This document shows, piece after piece, positions 38,030 through 49,800 of a stretch of 64,000 bases of DNA. The position numbers were made by a program, and so were the translations under genes. Location of the stretch: assembly GCA_008694505.1 (NCBI GenBank), contig VZDJ01004378.1, positions 15,741,645 to 15,805,644 of the forward strand. Direction: 5' to 3'. How positions within the stretch are numbered: position 1 is the first letter of the stretch; the number at the start of each line of letters is the position of its first letter. The stretch is from Cyanoderma ruficeps. Taxonomy: Eukaryota; Chordata; Aves; Passeriformes; Timaliidae. The notes under the pieces were generated by a model. That model did not search any database and was not told where the DNA came from. It worked only from the letters and a program-made list of their open reading frames with translations.

Positions 38030-39129
38030 TTCACCATCATGCGTGTATTTTTGTGTGAAACAATTGTAATTTATTCAGTGTTGGGCATCATGTGAATTCT
38101 GGTGAGAAGACGTTGTTCAAGCAAGGAGTGAGACATTCGAATCCTTGCATATCCAGAATATGCACCTCCTAAACTGCCTTTTTATGACTGAATTTGTTGG
38201 TCCATTACTCTTTTATTTTCCCTATCTGACTAGTTGACTAGGAGATCAGTGTTTCTTTGTAAAAATGGAAGATTTATGCTAAAACGCAACCAGATATGGT
38301 CACTTCATTTTTTTTACAAATCATTAGTATTAATTTAAGAGAGCCAAACAATTTTTAGTGAATGTAGTTAAAGAAAATTTGCTTCCTGGTTGACAGCTCT
38401 GTGCATCAAGTTTTGTTCAGTGAGGCAATTGTAAACTCGTGTGTAGGGGTTTATAATGGAAACTGCAACTCTGCCTTCAGCAAGGCTGTGTAGACACACC
38501 ACTGTAATTTCGATTTGATTAGATGCTCAAACAGTTATTCCTGGTAATAAAAGCAAAGGGCATGAGGTGTTTTAGCATCACATATACTGCTTTTGTCCAG
38601 GATACTTAGCAGGTGAATATCTGAAAGGGAGAACTAGAAATAGAGGCTAGAGCTGTTTGAATTCCCTCCTTGTAGCATGGGTTTGTGAAGTGATTTATTT
38701 GAGCTGCAGCCTATAGACCATACATCACCTTCCTGGTTGGCTTTGTTGGCACCTTGTCACATTCTTGAGGGCTTGAGGAATTCATTGTTCTTGTTTGAAC
38801 TGATAAGAACAAAAAAGGATTTTCTGCCGAGACCTTGGGAAAGGCAGAGGGGGAGGAATGTTGACATGAAACAGCAGGGCTGCACTTTCCCAAGCCTTTC
38901 AGCCAGCCCTGCAGCCTGCATTCTTCCCTGGCTGAGGAGCCCGGGTTGAGGTGTGATAAGAACCATTTCCTTGCTGCTACTGCCCAAAAACATAGCTGCA
39001 GGGTAGGATTCCAAGCTGCTGCTGCCCAAAAATGTGGCCCCGGGCTAGGAACCCTTCAAAGAGAACTTCTCATAGCAGCAAGAGGTCACAATTGCCAGGA
39101 TGAATGTGTAGTATAGAGTGTTGCTTAAT
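38030..39129. other. Intron without transposons, with a 42-bp imperfect duplication
   Basis: Unique sequence except at about 38973-39056, where GCTGCTACTGCCCAAAAACA and GCTGCTGCTGCCCAAAAATG recur at a 42-base period, followed by GGGTAGGATTCC versus GGGCTAGGAACC. This is an old two-copy tandem duplication. Confidence 0.7.
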
Positions 39130-39195
39130 ATCACAGAATCACAAAATGGGTCTGGTTGGAGGGGACCACAGCGGGTCATCTGGTCCAACCTCCCT
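39130..39195 (-). repeat. CR1 LINE 3' end, antisense, short
   Basis: TCACAGAATCACAAAATGGG, then GGTTGGAGGGGACCACAGCG and TCATCTGGTCCAACCTCCC. This is the reverse complement of a CR1 3' end. The match ends sharply after CTCCC, consistent with 5' truncation. Confidence 0.9.
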
Positions 39196-39875
39196 TCCGA
39201 TTGTTATTATTACAAAGAGAGCTGGTATTATTTCAAGGACAGCCTCTGTAGGGCTTTCTGATATCCTCTCAACAAGAGAGCTTTAGGAGGCTTCACAGGT
39301 ACCTGGAAGGCGTAATACAAGCACAACACTCCTCTGTGCACATAGCACAGAAAAAAAAAACTTTGGAGCCAATGATTATCTGCTCTGGAAGAATTCTGGG
39401 TTCTAATTGGTGCTTTCTGTAGCTCTCTGCTCATCACTACCAATACAGTTCATACTGGCACTTCCTTGTAAGTCTCAAGCCCTTGTGGTGACATTTTGTG
39501 CTTTCAGGTCGAGTCAGAAAACAAATCTTTTTCATAATGTTGAGGAAATATGAAAGAAACCACCAAAAGTTCAGCTAGAGTTTTCATTCAGGATAGTGAC
39601 CCCCCCCGGACAGTGATGAGATAACTGTGTCTGTGACAGTGTTTGTTATGAAGCCTGTAAGAAGCAAAGCTCTCAATAACCATAACATGTTCCACCTTCA
39701 AGGAATGGTTCTGGAACCAAGAGCTCAGTTCACCTTCCTAAGCGGAGCATTCAAGTGTAAAGTGGAGGAAGAAGGATTGGGGTGGTATATTTCCCAAATG
39801 GCACACACAGAGCAAGGTGAATTTTGGAGGACTGGCTCTTTTCCTGGAGCAGGTCCCAGCAGAGGAAAATGGTTA

Positions 39876-40300
39876 AGGGACTGAAACTCTTGTCTTAGGA
39901 GGGTAGGATGAGGGAGCTGGGCCTGTTCAACCTTGCAAAGAGACAGCTGAGAGGGGACCTCATCAGTGTCTGTAAGTATCTGAAGTGAGGGAGCCAAGAT
40001 GTTGGAGACAGGTGGCTCATCAGCAAGATGGCTGAGCCAGGTCTTCTCAGTGGTGCTGAGCAATAGGACAAGAGACAACAGGCAGAAACTGATACACAGA
40101 AATTCCAGCTGAATATGAGAAAGAGCTTCACATCTCACTGTGCAGGTGACCTAGCACTGGAACAGACTGCCCTTGCTGGAGACATTCAAGAACTGTGTGA
40201 AGGCAGTCCTGTGCAGTGTGCTCAGCTGGAGCAGGGAGGCTGGATCAGATGACCCACTGTGGTCCCTTCCAGCCTCACCCATACTGTAAATTCTTATAGC
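39876..40300 (+). repeat. CR1 LINE, 5'-truncated 3' end
   Basis: Recognisable pieces are TGAGGGAGCTGGGCCTGTTC, a GAGAGGGGACCTCATCA block, GAGCAATAGGACAAGAGACA, a TGACCTAGCACTGGAACAGA segment, GAGACATTCAAGAACTGTGT and the tail GTGGTCCCTTCCAGCCTCAC. It lies about 700 bases from a CR1 piece in the opposite orientation. The 137-residue reverse ORF at 39725-40138 is mostly its antisense. Confidence 0.94.
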
Positions 40301-43189
40301 TCAAATATTAAGGCTGAGCTAACAATGCTTTTCAGAGAGTACAATCTGTGGGATATGTTGGATGCTCTGTGGGGTTTTTCATTGTTAAGAGCAGGCTTGT
40401 GTCTTAGCAGACCTGGCAATCTGTCTCTGCGCATTTTTGTGCGGACACAAAGCCAGAAAAGATGAGTTATGATTTAAATCAACTTCTGTCACCCAAGGAG
40501 GCAGCTCTCACTAGTCAGGGCACTGAGTATGAGCATCTCCACCAATGCTGCTCTCACAGGAGGGTGGAGAAGAAATGAGGCGCTAAACAGGGAGGAGAGA
40601 GCAGGTTGACTTTGATGGGACAGAAGGGAAAGAGTAAAGTGGTGAGGGATGTTGAGGTGGCAAAGGCAGAAAGCCAAGATACTGATGGGCAAAAAAGCAG
40701 TGGCAAGATGTCCTGGTTAGAAGCAGAGAAGGATCAGTGGACAGACCAAAGCCTGCCTGCCCAGCTTCAGTTCCTCAGTCTAGACAATGTACTTTGTGTG
40801 CTTTAGTTTTCGTCATGTGTAAAACAGGAATGGTAACTCTAGTCTTTCACTTTATGAAATATTTTGGTAACTTTAGATGAAAAGCCAGACATTTATTTTA
40901 CTAGCACATGGGATAGAGGAAAACCTTTCTACCTGGGAAAGCCTTCTTCTAGGGGTACAGATCAGTTCCTTTGGGGCTGGGATATGTAAAGGCATCATCT
41001 CCCTGTTGCTTAGACCACAGCAACAAAATCTGTAATTTAATGTTCAGTACCTTTTATTGCCTAAGAGAGGTTCACATTTTGACTTTATTACCAGTAATGG
41101 CTATACAGAGAATATAGACTAGGATAAAATACACACAGGGTGTAAATGGAGAAGTGGCAGAATGTGTGGATATGACTGTGTAAGCCCATCTTTGTAATAC
41201 ATGAAGCAGCTTTATACAGGAGAAAGATTGAGACGCGCTTGTTGGAATATTTAAGTCAGTATTGGTAGGTCTAATAAAAAAGTCAATTTCTGCCTGCAAA
41301 TCCTGCCCTGCTCACAATTTGAGCTGGTCACATTTACAGTGCACTTCAAACACAATTTGTTAAAAGGTGCTCTTCTCTTGGCAGCCTGGCATCTTCTTCT
41401 TGATGTCATTTGAACAGGCATATGCAACTTTAACAATGGTTGCCAGAGAGTATTTGACACTAATTTGAAGGTGGATGGAGTTTGTGGTGCCAATGTTCCC
41501 TGCACTGGGCTTACAGTGCGAAATGCTGCAAGGATTGCATCTCTGATCTCAGGTGAGTATTCCTCCTGAAGTGGGGGCTGCTGGCTCAGGCACTGCCTTT
41601 TTGGGTGTTCTTAGTGATTTTCTCTTCAGATCACCCCACACTGTCATCCTTTTCTCCAAGTCCAGCTCTTCTGACATTCACATTTGCAAGCTTGCCAGCT
41701 TTGAGCTTTGCCTTTTCCCCAGCTTGGAAGCTGCCCTGCCTTTCAGGACTGAGCTCACTGACAGTGTATCACTGCTCTCTGCTGGAGAAGCACTCAGCTG
41801 GGCCAGGGCTCTGTGGGTCTCCAGCAGTTTGTCAGGAATGCAGGTGTGATGGCCAAACCGAGGGCCAATCCAAGCCTTCCAGAGCAAACTGGACGTACAG
41901 TTTATTCCTGTTCCTCCTACAGCACAATTTAGGATCTGTTTTGCAGGCTGGAGACAAGACTTTTCACAAAGATGACAGAGGTAAATAGGGTGGTACTAGG
42001 TGAACAGAAACATCTGTGGTCACGCAGACTCACTCCTTGGTAGTGCAGTATAACAGACACTGGTGTCATTTTCACAGATGACTGCTCCAGCCTGGAATAT
42101 AATTCCCAGTTGTATTTGCATATAATGATCCACCTGTGAAATGTTTCTTCAGGTCAGAGGGATTGACCAGTTAGGAGAGTGTTTTTCTGCTCAAGGGGCA
42201 CAGTAAGCATGAGGTCCTAAGAGTTCATGTTGAAAGAGATTTGTTTCAGTCATCTTAATCTGATTTTGGTAGTTGCAGAAGTTACTCCGGTTGTTGAATT
42301 GAGTCATTTTTCAAAGACATGGGAAAATTATCAGATCTTCCCCTCAAAATGAGAATTATTTAAAATAGTGTCTCCCACTTAAGCCCATACACATACACAT
42401 CTATATCACGTACATGCACACATGATACATCTTCTAATTTCATATACTTTTGTAGCTCTGGCATCTTTTTTGCTTGAAAACCACTCAAGCATAAAACATA
42501 AAAACTCAGCTTTACAACAGCTTTAAAGTGCTTTTATATTCTGCAGCATTCCATGTGAATTATTGCTGTGCTGTCAAAGAAAACAAAAACATTTGGGAAG
42601 GACTGTTTATTTTACAGTGGTTGACCAAAAGTATGCAAGTGGTTATAAAAAAATGTAGACAGCTAACAATGGGAGGTGCCATTGCTGATTCTGTAACCCA
42701 TTCACAAACCTTTGACACTGACTTTAGATCACTAGAGATAGAGCTAGGGACTTCCCACAGGAAAGCACACACACTTCCAAATCATCCAAGTTATGAAAAA
42801 AACACACCATTCTCCCCTCTGTCAGTCCATCCTGAATATTCTTCCCCACTTGCCCACATAGCCAAGTAAAAAGCATGGGATTTCTATATGTGTAGTGAGG
42901 CCTTTTTTTTTCAGACAATGATTTCTTTGGCATGGTTTCCACTACAAGAAGATAGCAGTAGAGATGTGTGTTTGAATTTGTCTTGTCTTTCAGAAAAACC
43001 TTTTTATTAAGCTGGTACCACTTCTTGTGCCGTAGGATACAATTTCCTATGATTAGACTCCTTGTGTGTTGACCTCCTCTACAAATTATTGCATGAAAGT
43101 TGAAGGTCGGTTGGAGTCTGTAAAGATATTTTGCTTCTTGTTAGGAATAAGGCATGTGGTTCCAGTCTGCTCATACTAGAATGTGAGTG
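40301..43189. other. Intron without recognised elements
   Basis: Unique sequence. The plus-strand ORFs at 41553-41988 (98 and 127 residues) overlap in different frames and show no domain. A short CA/TA-rich patch lies at 42385-42430. Confidence 0.6.
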
Positions 43190-43430
43190 GTAGAACAGAA
43201 GGCAGACCAAAGGGTGACTAAGGAGACTACCATATGAATGGCTGCCCTGTGAGGAATGACTGAGTAAGATGGGACTCCTCAGCCTGGAAGAGGTTTAGAA
43301 GAGTCTACAAAGTCATGAGAGGCGTGGAGAGATCTGGTAGGGATCGGCTCTTGACTAGTTTTTCTAAAAGTGGAGCGAGTGGAATCAAGTAAAATCAGCA
43401 GTAGCCTTTTCCAGAAAAAGCAGAGATAGA
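43190..43430 (+). repeat. Ancient CR1-type LINE fragment
   Basis: GACTCCTCAGCCTGGAAGAG, then GTCTACAAAGTCATGAGAGG and CGTGGAGAGATCTGGTAGGG match in order the old CR1 pattern (CTTCAGCCTGGAAAAGAG, CTATAAAATCATGAGTGGC, TGGAGAAGGT). It is much more diverged than the CR1 copies at 9 and 40 kb. Confidence 0.68.
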
Positions 43431-46400
43431 GTGCCTGAATTAGCCATCTTTCTTTGCTTGGTCCCATTGTCAATGTTGGGGTGGGCAGAGAATCCTTTAA
43501 AGCAAACAGTAATAGTCATGGTCATACTCATGGTCATAAGAATAACAGCAATCATAATCTTAAGAATAGTTTATGAAAAAAACCCTGCAAGTATTTCTTG
43601 CAAAGTGGTTAAAAATTCAGCTTTGGTCTGCATTACTTTTTAGCTACCAATATCCTGCAGGACACTAAAGAAAATGAAAAAAAGAAAGAAAGCAAAAAAG
43701 CTGTTAAAATAATATCATCTGCCCTCTGCCCTACTCTGTACAAGTTCCATGCAGTTGCTAATGAAGATCTGGTGATGAAGAAAGGATGTGAGTCCTAGTG
43801 AACCTGCTTTTCATAAATGTGCAAGGATTACTGTGTCACTACTGTTGACACATTTCCTTTCCCTGTAGGTGCACACCCTTCCCCATGCATTTTTGCAGTG
43901 CATGTAAGTTGGTCTGAGTAGTCTTCCAGTCATGCCTCTTGTATGGAATTTTATTTGAAAATTGAGGTGGGGTGTGTCTGCGAGTTCAGTAGAGCTGAGC
44001 AGTCCTCTAGCCCTCTATTTATTACCCTAGTAAATCAACAGCACCAGAGGCTGTACAGTATTACCTTGCATGGCTACATAATTAAAACTATCTTCCCTGA
44101 CCAGAGGGAAATAAGCATGCAAAAACCTGCTGCTGTTTGCCAAGAGGAACCTTAGTCAATGGGAGAGAGAGAAATATTTTGTGCTTGGTCTTTTTGCTGC
44201 TTATATTAGAATCATGCACTGCTATTTCTATCTGGTTTGCCAATTGGCATCCATCCACTTTTTCTATTCATGCTCAAACAGCCAGGAACACTACGGCAGG
44301 AGAGGAAGCCCCTTCTCATATGTTGCTGACTGAGCTGCCAATGGCTTGTATTTGTTGTGGATCCAGCAACAAAACAAAGCACAAAGCAACCCCATCACAT
44401 CAGCTGTGTGTGCTAACGAATAGGTTCATTGAATAATTTTGAAGCAGAGTCCCAGACCTTCCCTTCCACTTCAGTTGCAGTAAAGGCATTAAATTTATTT
44501 AATGCTCAAAGCAAAAGTGGCATATGTTTCACTACGCTTGAATAGCTATTTTGTTAGACAAAAAAAAAAACCCCTACACAACAAAACAAACAAACAAAGC
44601 ACCAGAAGGAAAACGCAGAGGTGCTTAATACTCAAATATAGGTGGAGATGAATGAACTTAATCTGAACTGAACAAGTTGATTAGATGGTTTAATTGAGCT
44701 TTGGTACAGCAGAAAACTAGATATCTCTTCTGACCAAGAAATAGTAAACCACCTTATAAACAGCCTGTAATGAGAGAATCTGAGTCATTAACTTGCATGT
44801 GCAAATGGCATATACACTTATATGTCTCATGGCCAAGTTACAGCCTCAACAGAAATAGTTTTACAGGGACTGAATAATAGTTGGGAGAAATAGAGGGGGT
44901 AGGGAAGCAAGAAAAACAGCCAAGCAATTGAAAACATTCTCCAGAGAAGTAGCCAAGGAATGACATTTGGGATGCTGAATGTGAGCTGGCAATATGAATG
45001 CAATTACCACAAAGACTTTTTGTCAAGGTAGTCATCATTTTGGGACAGGTTGATTTGACAGGATACACTTACTGATCGAAACACGCTTGTCCTAGCCTTC
45101 CCCATTGGTAGTAGGATTTCCTGATACTGGAACTCAATTCTGCTCTGGGTGTCTTGCTGAAAAGTAATCTTTCAGTTTTTCTTCCACCCACTAGCAAATT
45201 ATGTGGTCACCATGGCAGTCAAGGTATGCTCCAGGTGCTTTGCCCTCTGCTAACCCTGTAGAACCACTGACTAGCTTTAGGTCACAGACTCAGGTCAGTC
45301 TGTTTTGTTTTCAAGCAGCTTGCTATTAAGAATGATAGAAGGGAGTATTTCTAACATGAACACTATGATCTTGCTGTGGTCAGACACTTCTATTCTCAGG
45401 ATTTATTGGTACCTATAAATTCTGCTTTTTCTCATCAAGATAGAGGTAACGGTGATCTTTTTTCAGCTTTGTGAAAACTCTAGAACAGGATAAAGTAATG
45501 TAGTTAGGGAAAGTTAATAATAATTTCTTTAAAATGGAGTAACTACATTTTAAATAGTTTCCTTTTCTTCTGAATTCACTGCTATTTTTGTTCTTGGTCC
45601 TCTGGACCTTTCATTGGGGAAATACTTTTTATAAGAGTGAAAAATGGAATATCTTCTGCATGTACCGTATTTCTGATTTGTAAATCTTTTGGGCATTGTA
45701 TAAAGGAGAATGCTGTTGTTGCACATAGTAAATTAGCCAGCAGAAAGTGAATTGGTGGCATATTCCAATGCTACATTCCCTGCCTGATAGACTTTGCTGT
45801 TTCTGTTACCTATAAGTGTGTTTCAGGAGTTCATATTTTGTTATAAAACACATACTATATTTTCCTGTTGTTTGCAAGAAAAACAATGCATTTTGAAAAG
45901 TTCTATCCCTTAGCTGGGAGAAAAGATTATTGTGAAGGTGTTTCAGAAACTAGTAGCATGTTTTGTCAAAGATTGCCCTTTTTTTTTAATGTGTTGAGCC
46001 AGAGGTTTCTGCCTCGGCTCCGTAGTAAGGAATACTTTGAAAATGGAAAATCTAGTCAATGAGCTGCTCATGTTACAGAAAAAGAGCAAGAGTTGACCCC
46101 GGGCATTTCACATGTTCTCATTCAGTATCTTTTCTCTGCAAAGCCAGTTGGAGCAGTGATTATTTCTGTGTGTTATTTCATAGAGAAAACTCACCAAAGG
46201 AGTGGAAGCTAGGGTTGGTTTGCCTGTTGGCTGACCTGCAGTAGCCAGACACATGTGTGCAGTTATCTTGCTGCAGATGGAAGGCAAACAGCATCACTTG
46301 AACTGCCATCAGTGAGGCAACATGTGGTCAGTAATCTCACTGTGTGCCTGCACTTTCTGCTTTTAACTGACCCAGAGGCAGTCTGCTGGTAGTAGAAACC

Positions 46401-46764
46401 TAGCTGAGAAACGTTTTTGAGGGAAAGTTTAAGATACGGGTATGTGATTTGGGTATTAAATTTAATTAAAAGATTATGGTATGGGAACAGGCTTAGAAAA
46501 AAGGGGATTGTTAACATAGTTGCAATGTCTGGGGAAGGTGGACATTCACTTATGGGATGTCCCTGAGCCAAGGATATCTGGGTGTGGGAATGCTGCATAC
46601 ACAGAACAAAACACTGGAGCTCAGAGATTCCAGAGTTTAATATCCTTTGGTGTGCTTTTCCTTCCTTGCTTTTATGGACAATGAACAAACCTGGGAGAAT
46701 AATATAAGTCTGGATTTACTGTACACATTTTAAGTCTCATATTCTTTATGGCACAAGGTGGGCT
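43431..46764. other. Intron without recognised elements
   Basis: Unique sequence with an A-rich run (A10 CCCC followed by AACAAACAAAC simple sequence) at about 44560-44600. No gene is recognised. Confidence 0.6.
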
Positions 46765-46863
46765 GTAAAATTTCAAGGTTTCAGCTCTGTGTAAATCAGT
46801 GTAGTGCCATCAAAGAGATTGAGACAGTTCTTGTATGTAAGAATCAGGGCAGAATAATTTGGG
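46765..46863. repeat. Degenerate inverted repeat, possible old family member
   Basis: Contains CTCTGTGTAAATCAGTGTAG then TGCCATCAAAGAG, with a right half TATGTAAGAATCAGGGCAGA. This resembles the GTGTAAATCAGTGTAGCTCC-type inverted repeat also seen at 52507 and 62130. Arm pairing is poor. Confidence 0.45.
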
Positions 46864-49800
46864 GGGGAAAGAAAGTTAATTCAGCATTACTGAACTAGAA
46901 CATTTACATTACCTTAAAGCAAGTAAAAACATCTAAGATTTGTAAATCTTTTTCTGTGGCCAAACATTCATCTTGATCATTTTCCAGTCATTTAGGAGCA
47001 AGGTAGTAATCTGTAATGCCCAGTGGAGATGCTTTCAGTTGTGCCATAAACCTTTTGCATCCTGAATCTTCAGTTTTGCTCATATGCCTAGTGTAGTGGG
47101 TTGTCACTGTCATTCTTCATATGAAAAGGAAATATTTTCTCTTAAGATGGGCATTGATTTTTGCACTGGTAGATAATACCAGCAAGTTATTTGAAAAGCA
47201 CTGAAAGGCAGGGTTCTTTTATCTGAAAGCTCTGCATTAAGGAGTACATGGATTTTCCTTTTTTTTTTTTTTTTTNGTCAACCCTTACTGCAGGGTTGAC
47301 AACTTTTGGAAATTAAGGGAAAACTCCTATCTTGGGATCTGCAAGTTTCTGTACATGTCTGCTGCCTGTTGAAGCATCCAGAAGCTCATGTGCTTTACTT
47401 GCAGCATGCCCCTCCTCCTTCACATGTGAAATGTGTTTATTCTTGTCTCAGCTGTAAGCATGAACTTGGCACACATAATAGCATTACATGGTATCCTCTT
47501 TTCTCTCCTGTAGCAAAGTGAAATGATATGACCTATGTCCTCACATTGCTCAGACTCATCTCAGGTAATACCTTTCTTCCTACTCTGCCAGTCACTGTAG
47601 ACTGGGTCCTGATGGCACAGAAAAATAGCTCACAATAGTTAGGCAGCCTCACAGCTCTGCCTGGTTGGAAGCAGTGCCGTACTGACGGCTGCAGGATGGA
47701 CAGATGAAGAGTGTGTCTCTGAGTGGGTGGGAGGATGTGGTGCTTGGCCACCTCACAATGGTGTGCAGGTTGCAGTGTCCAGCCAGCCTCACACATCTCC
47801 CTTTCCCTCTCTCCCTCCATGTCAACCTCCCTCTTGCTCCTTTTTCCCTTCTTGACTTACTCCATCATCTGTTTAGTTAGAAAGTCCTGTGATGACAGGT
47901 CTCTAACTCCAGCTGCTCCTGCTTATGTCCTCACAGGAGAAAGAGGAAGCAAGGGAGGGAGGGAGGGAGGGAGTCCCGTGTCTCCCGCTGACACTCTTCT
48001 CCAAGGTCTTGGCTAGAGGACAGCCACTGCTGGCAGCAGTCTGGGAGGAACTTGCAGTGGTAGCAGAAGAAAAGAATTTGGCAGGGAGGTGAACCACATG
48101 ATTGTGATTCATGCTGCACTCTTGAAATGTGGCAGGAGGGGTAGAAAAGGCTTCATGTGCCAGCACTGAGAGCAGAGATATTCACATTCAAACATCACAT
48201 TCTTTTTATAGTAAGGCATGTCTCATAGGAAAAATATTGAACTTGGCCTTCCAGGATGAAGAAAATAGGCCTAACTGTGATTTTACTGCTTGAGTCACTC
48301 ACTTAATCAGTTGCTGGTTGCATGTAGGAAGCCTTCTATTAGGCTGACTTGAAAAAAATTGTTTTTCATTAATTGATCATGACACTGAACTGTTTTTCAA
48401 TTTGTTCAAAACTGCTTTCTTTTATAGGCTCCCTTATGCAAAAGCTCTCCTAATATACCATGGTTCAGAATAGTAATCACCTTAATCCAGTCACTTGATA
48501 TAGCTGCCTTCTGGATAAGGCTCTAGTTTTTATCAGGAGTTAGAAGTTTGCTGGAGAGGTGAACAAAGTTGTATGGGAATCATGATGACTTTTGGGCTGG
48601 ATTCTTCTACCTTTCCTCATAGGGGATAGCCCCTCAACCCTGGATTGCATGTGTGTCCCATTCACATACCACACAGGAATGAAAACAACAGAAGATGTCA
48701 TTTAATGTGCAGGGAAGTGCAGGGTGGTGGTTTGAAGGCCACGTAATAAATCAGTTCCAGTACAGTTTAAAAATTCTGGCTTTCCTTTCGTAGGCCACAT
48801 TTTGGTGAAAATCCAGAGTAACAAGACCATCTCCTTAGTCTTATTTTGGCCCAGCTCCCCTTTCCAGCAGGAGGTGGTTACAAATGCAGCTGTGGAAGTG
48901 CAGTACAGCTGAGGAACACCAGTGTGCACAGTCCCACACACTCACGAGGCCTACGTTGGCTTAACGGGTGATTGCTTCACATGCGCCATAAATCTGCATT
49001 TGCATCCAAAAATGTAGAGGCCACAGTGTATGGAAGTTCCTTTTCCTCCCTGAGTGTGTTTATGGCAGATTTATATTGATGGCAGCAGTGTACACAGCCA
49101 CAAATGTCTATTATATTCAGGCCCTCCTAACTCAGTCCCTGTTTCCTGCTGAAGGTGAGACAAGGTCCTGTATGAATGAAGGGTGAAATTACAGCTGAAC
49201 TTTCTAATTGTGTTGGTACAGGGGAAGCCTTAAGAAATAGAGCAAGACCTTTTGTGTTCAGTTACCCCCAGCCTCTCTTTGCCAGTTCACTTTATGTGAA
49301 GTTCACATTTTTTCCTCCTACAAAAAAACAGTAAATGTGTGCCTATATATCTCCCTATGTTTACAAAGGATATTTGAAAGGAAGGTCAGAAGTGCTTTGA
49401 TTCTTGAAAAAAGCCAGCCAGTTTCAGCTACTCAGAACTTTCAAAGTGTATACAAAAACACAAATGCTGGTAACTGTTATTTCAGGCCTCAGGCTTAGAC
49501 ACGATAAATTAACGCTGTCCAGATTTCGTTTTGGAAGCAGTGCCTACTCCTGCACAGACATTCATATCCTGATGAACTCTGGGGCAGCTCAGAGGGGCAA
49601 TCACCACATCCTCTGTCTGACCCTGACAGTGACTGCTTCCTCCTGCCTCCCACACTGGGCTGAGCAGATGAGTCTGGGTGTGAACACTAGCCACAGCTAT
49701 GAAAGCCAAGCCAATGTCAAGTTCAGCTCTGCATTATAGGACCAGAAACTACTTCATCTCATCCTCCTTCCCCTCTGCCCTCTCCCTGTTTCCCTGTGAC

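Noticed and set aside
39725..40138. 137-residue reverse ORF
   Set aside because: Mostly antisense of a CR1 3' end, which does not encode protein on that strand.
41553..41988. Overlapping plus-strand ORFs of 98 and 127 residues
   Set aside because: Two overlapping frames with Ser/Leu/Phe-rich composition and no domain; typical chance ORFs.
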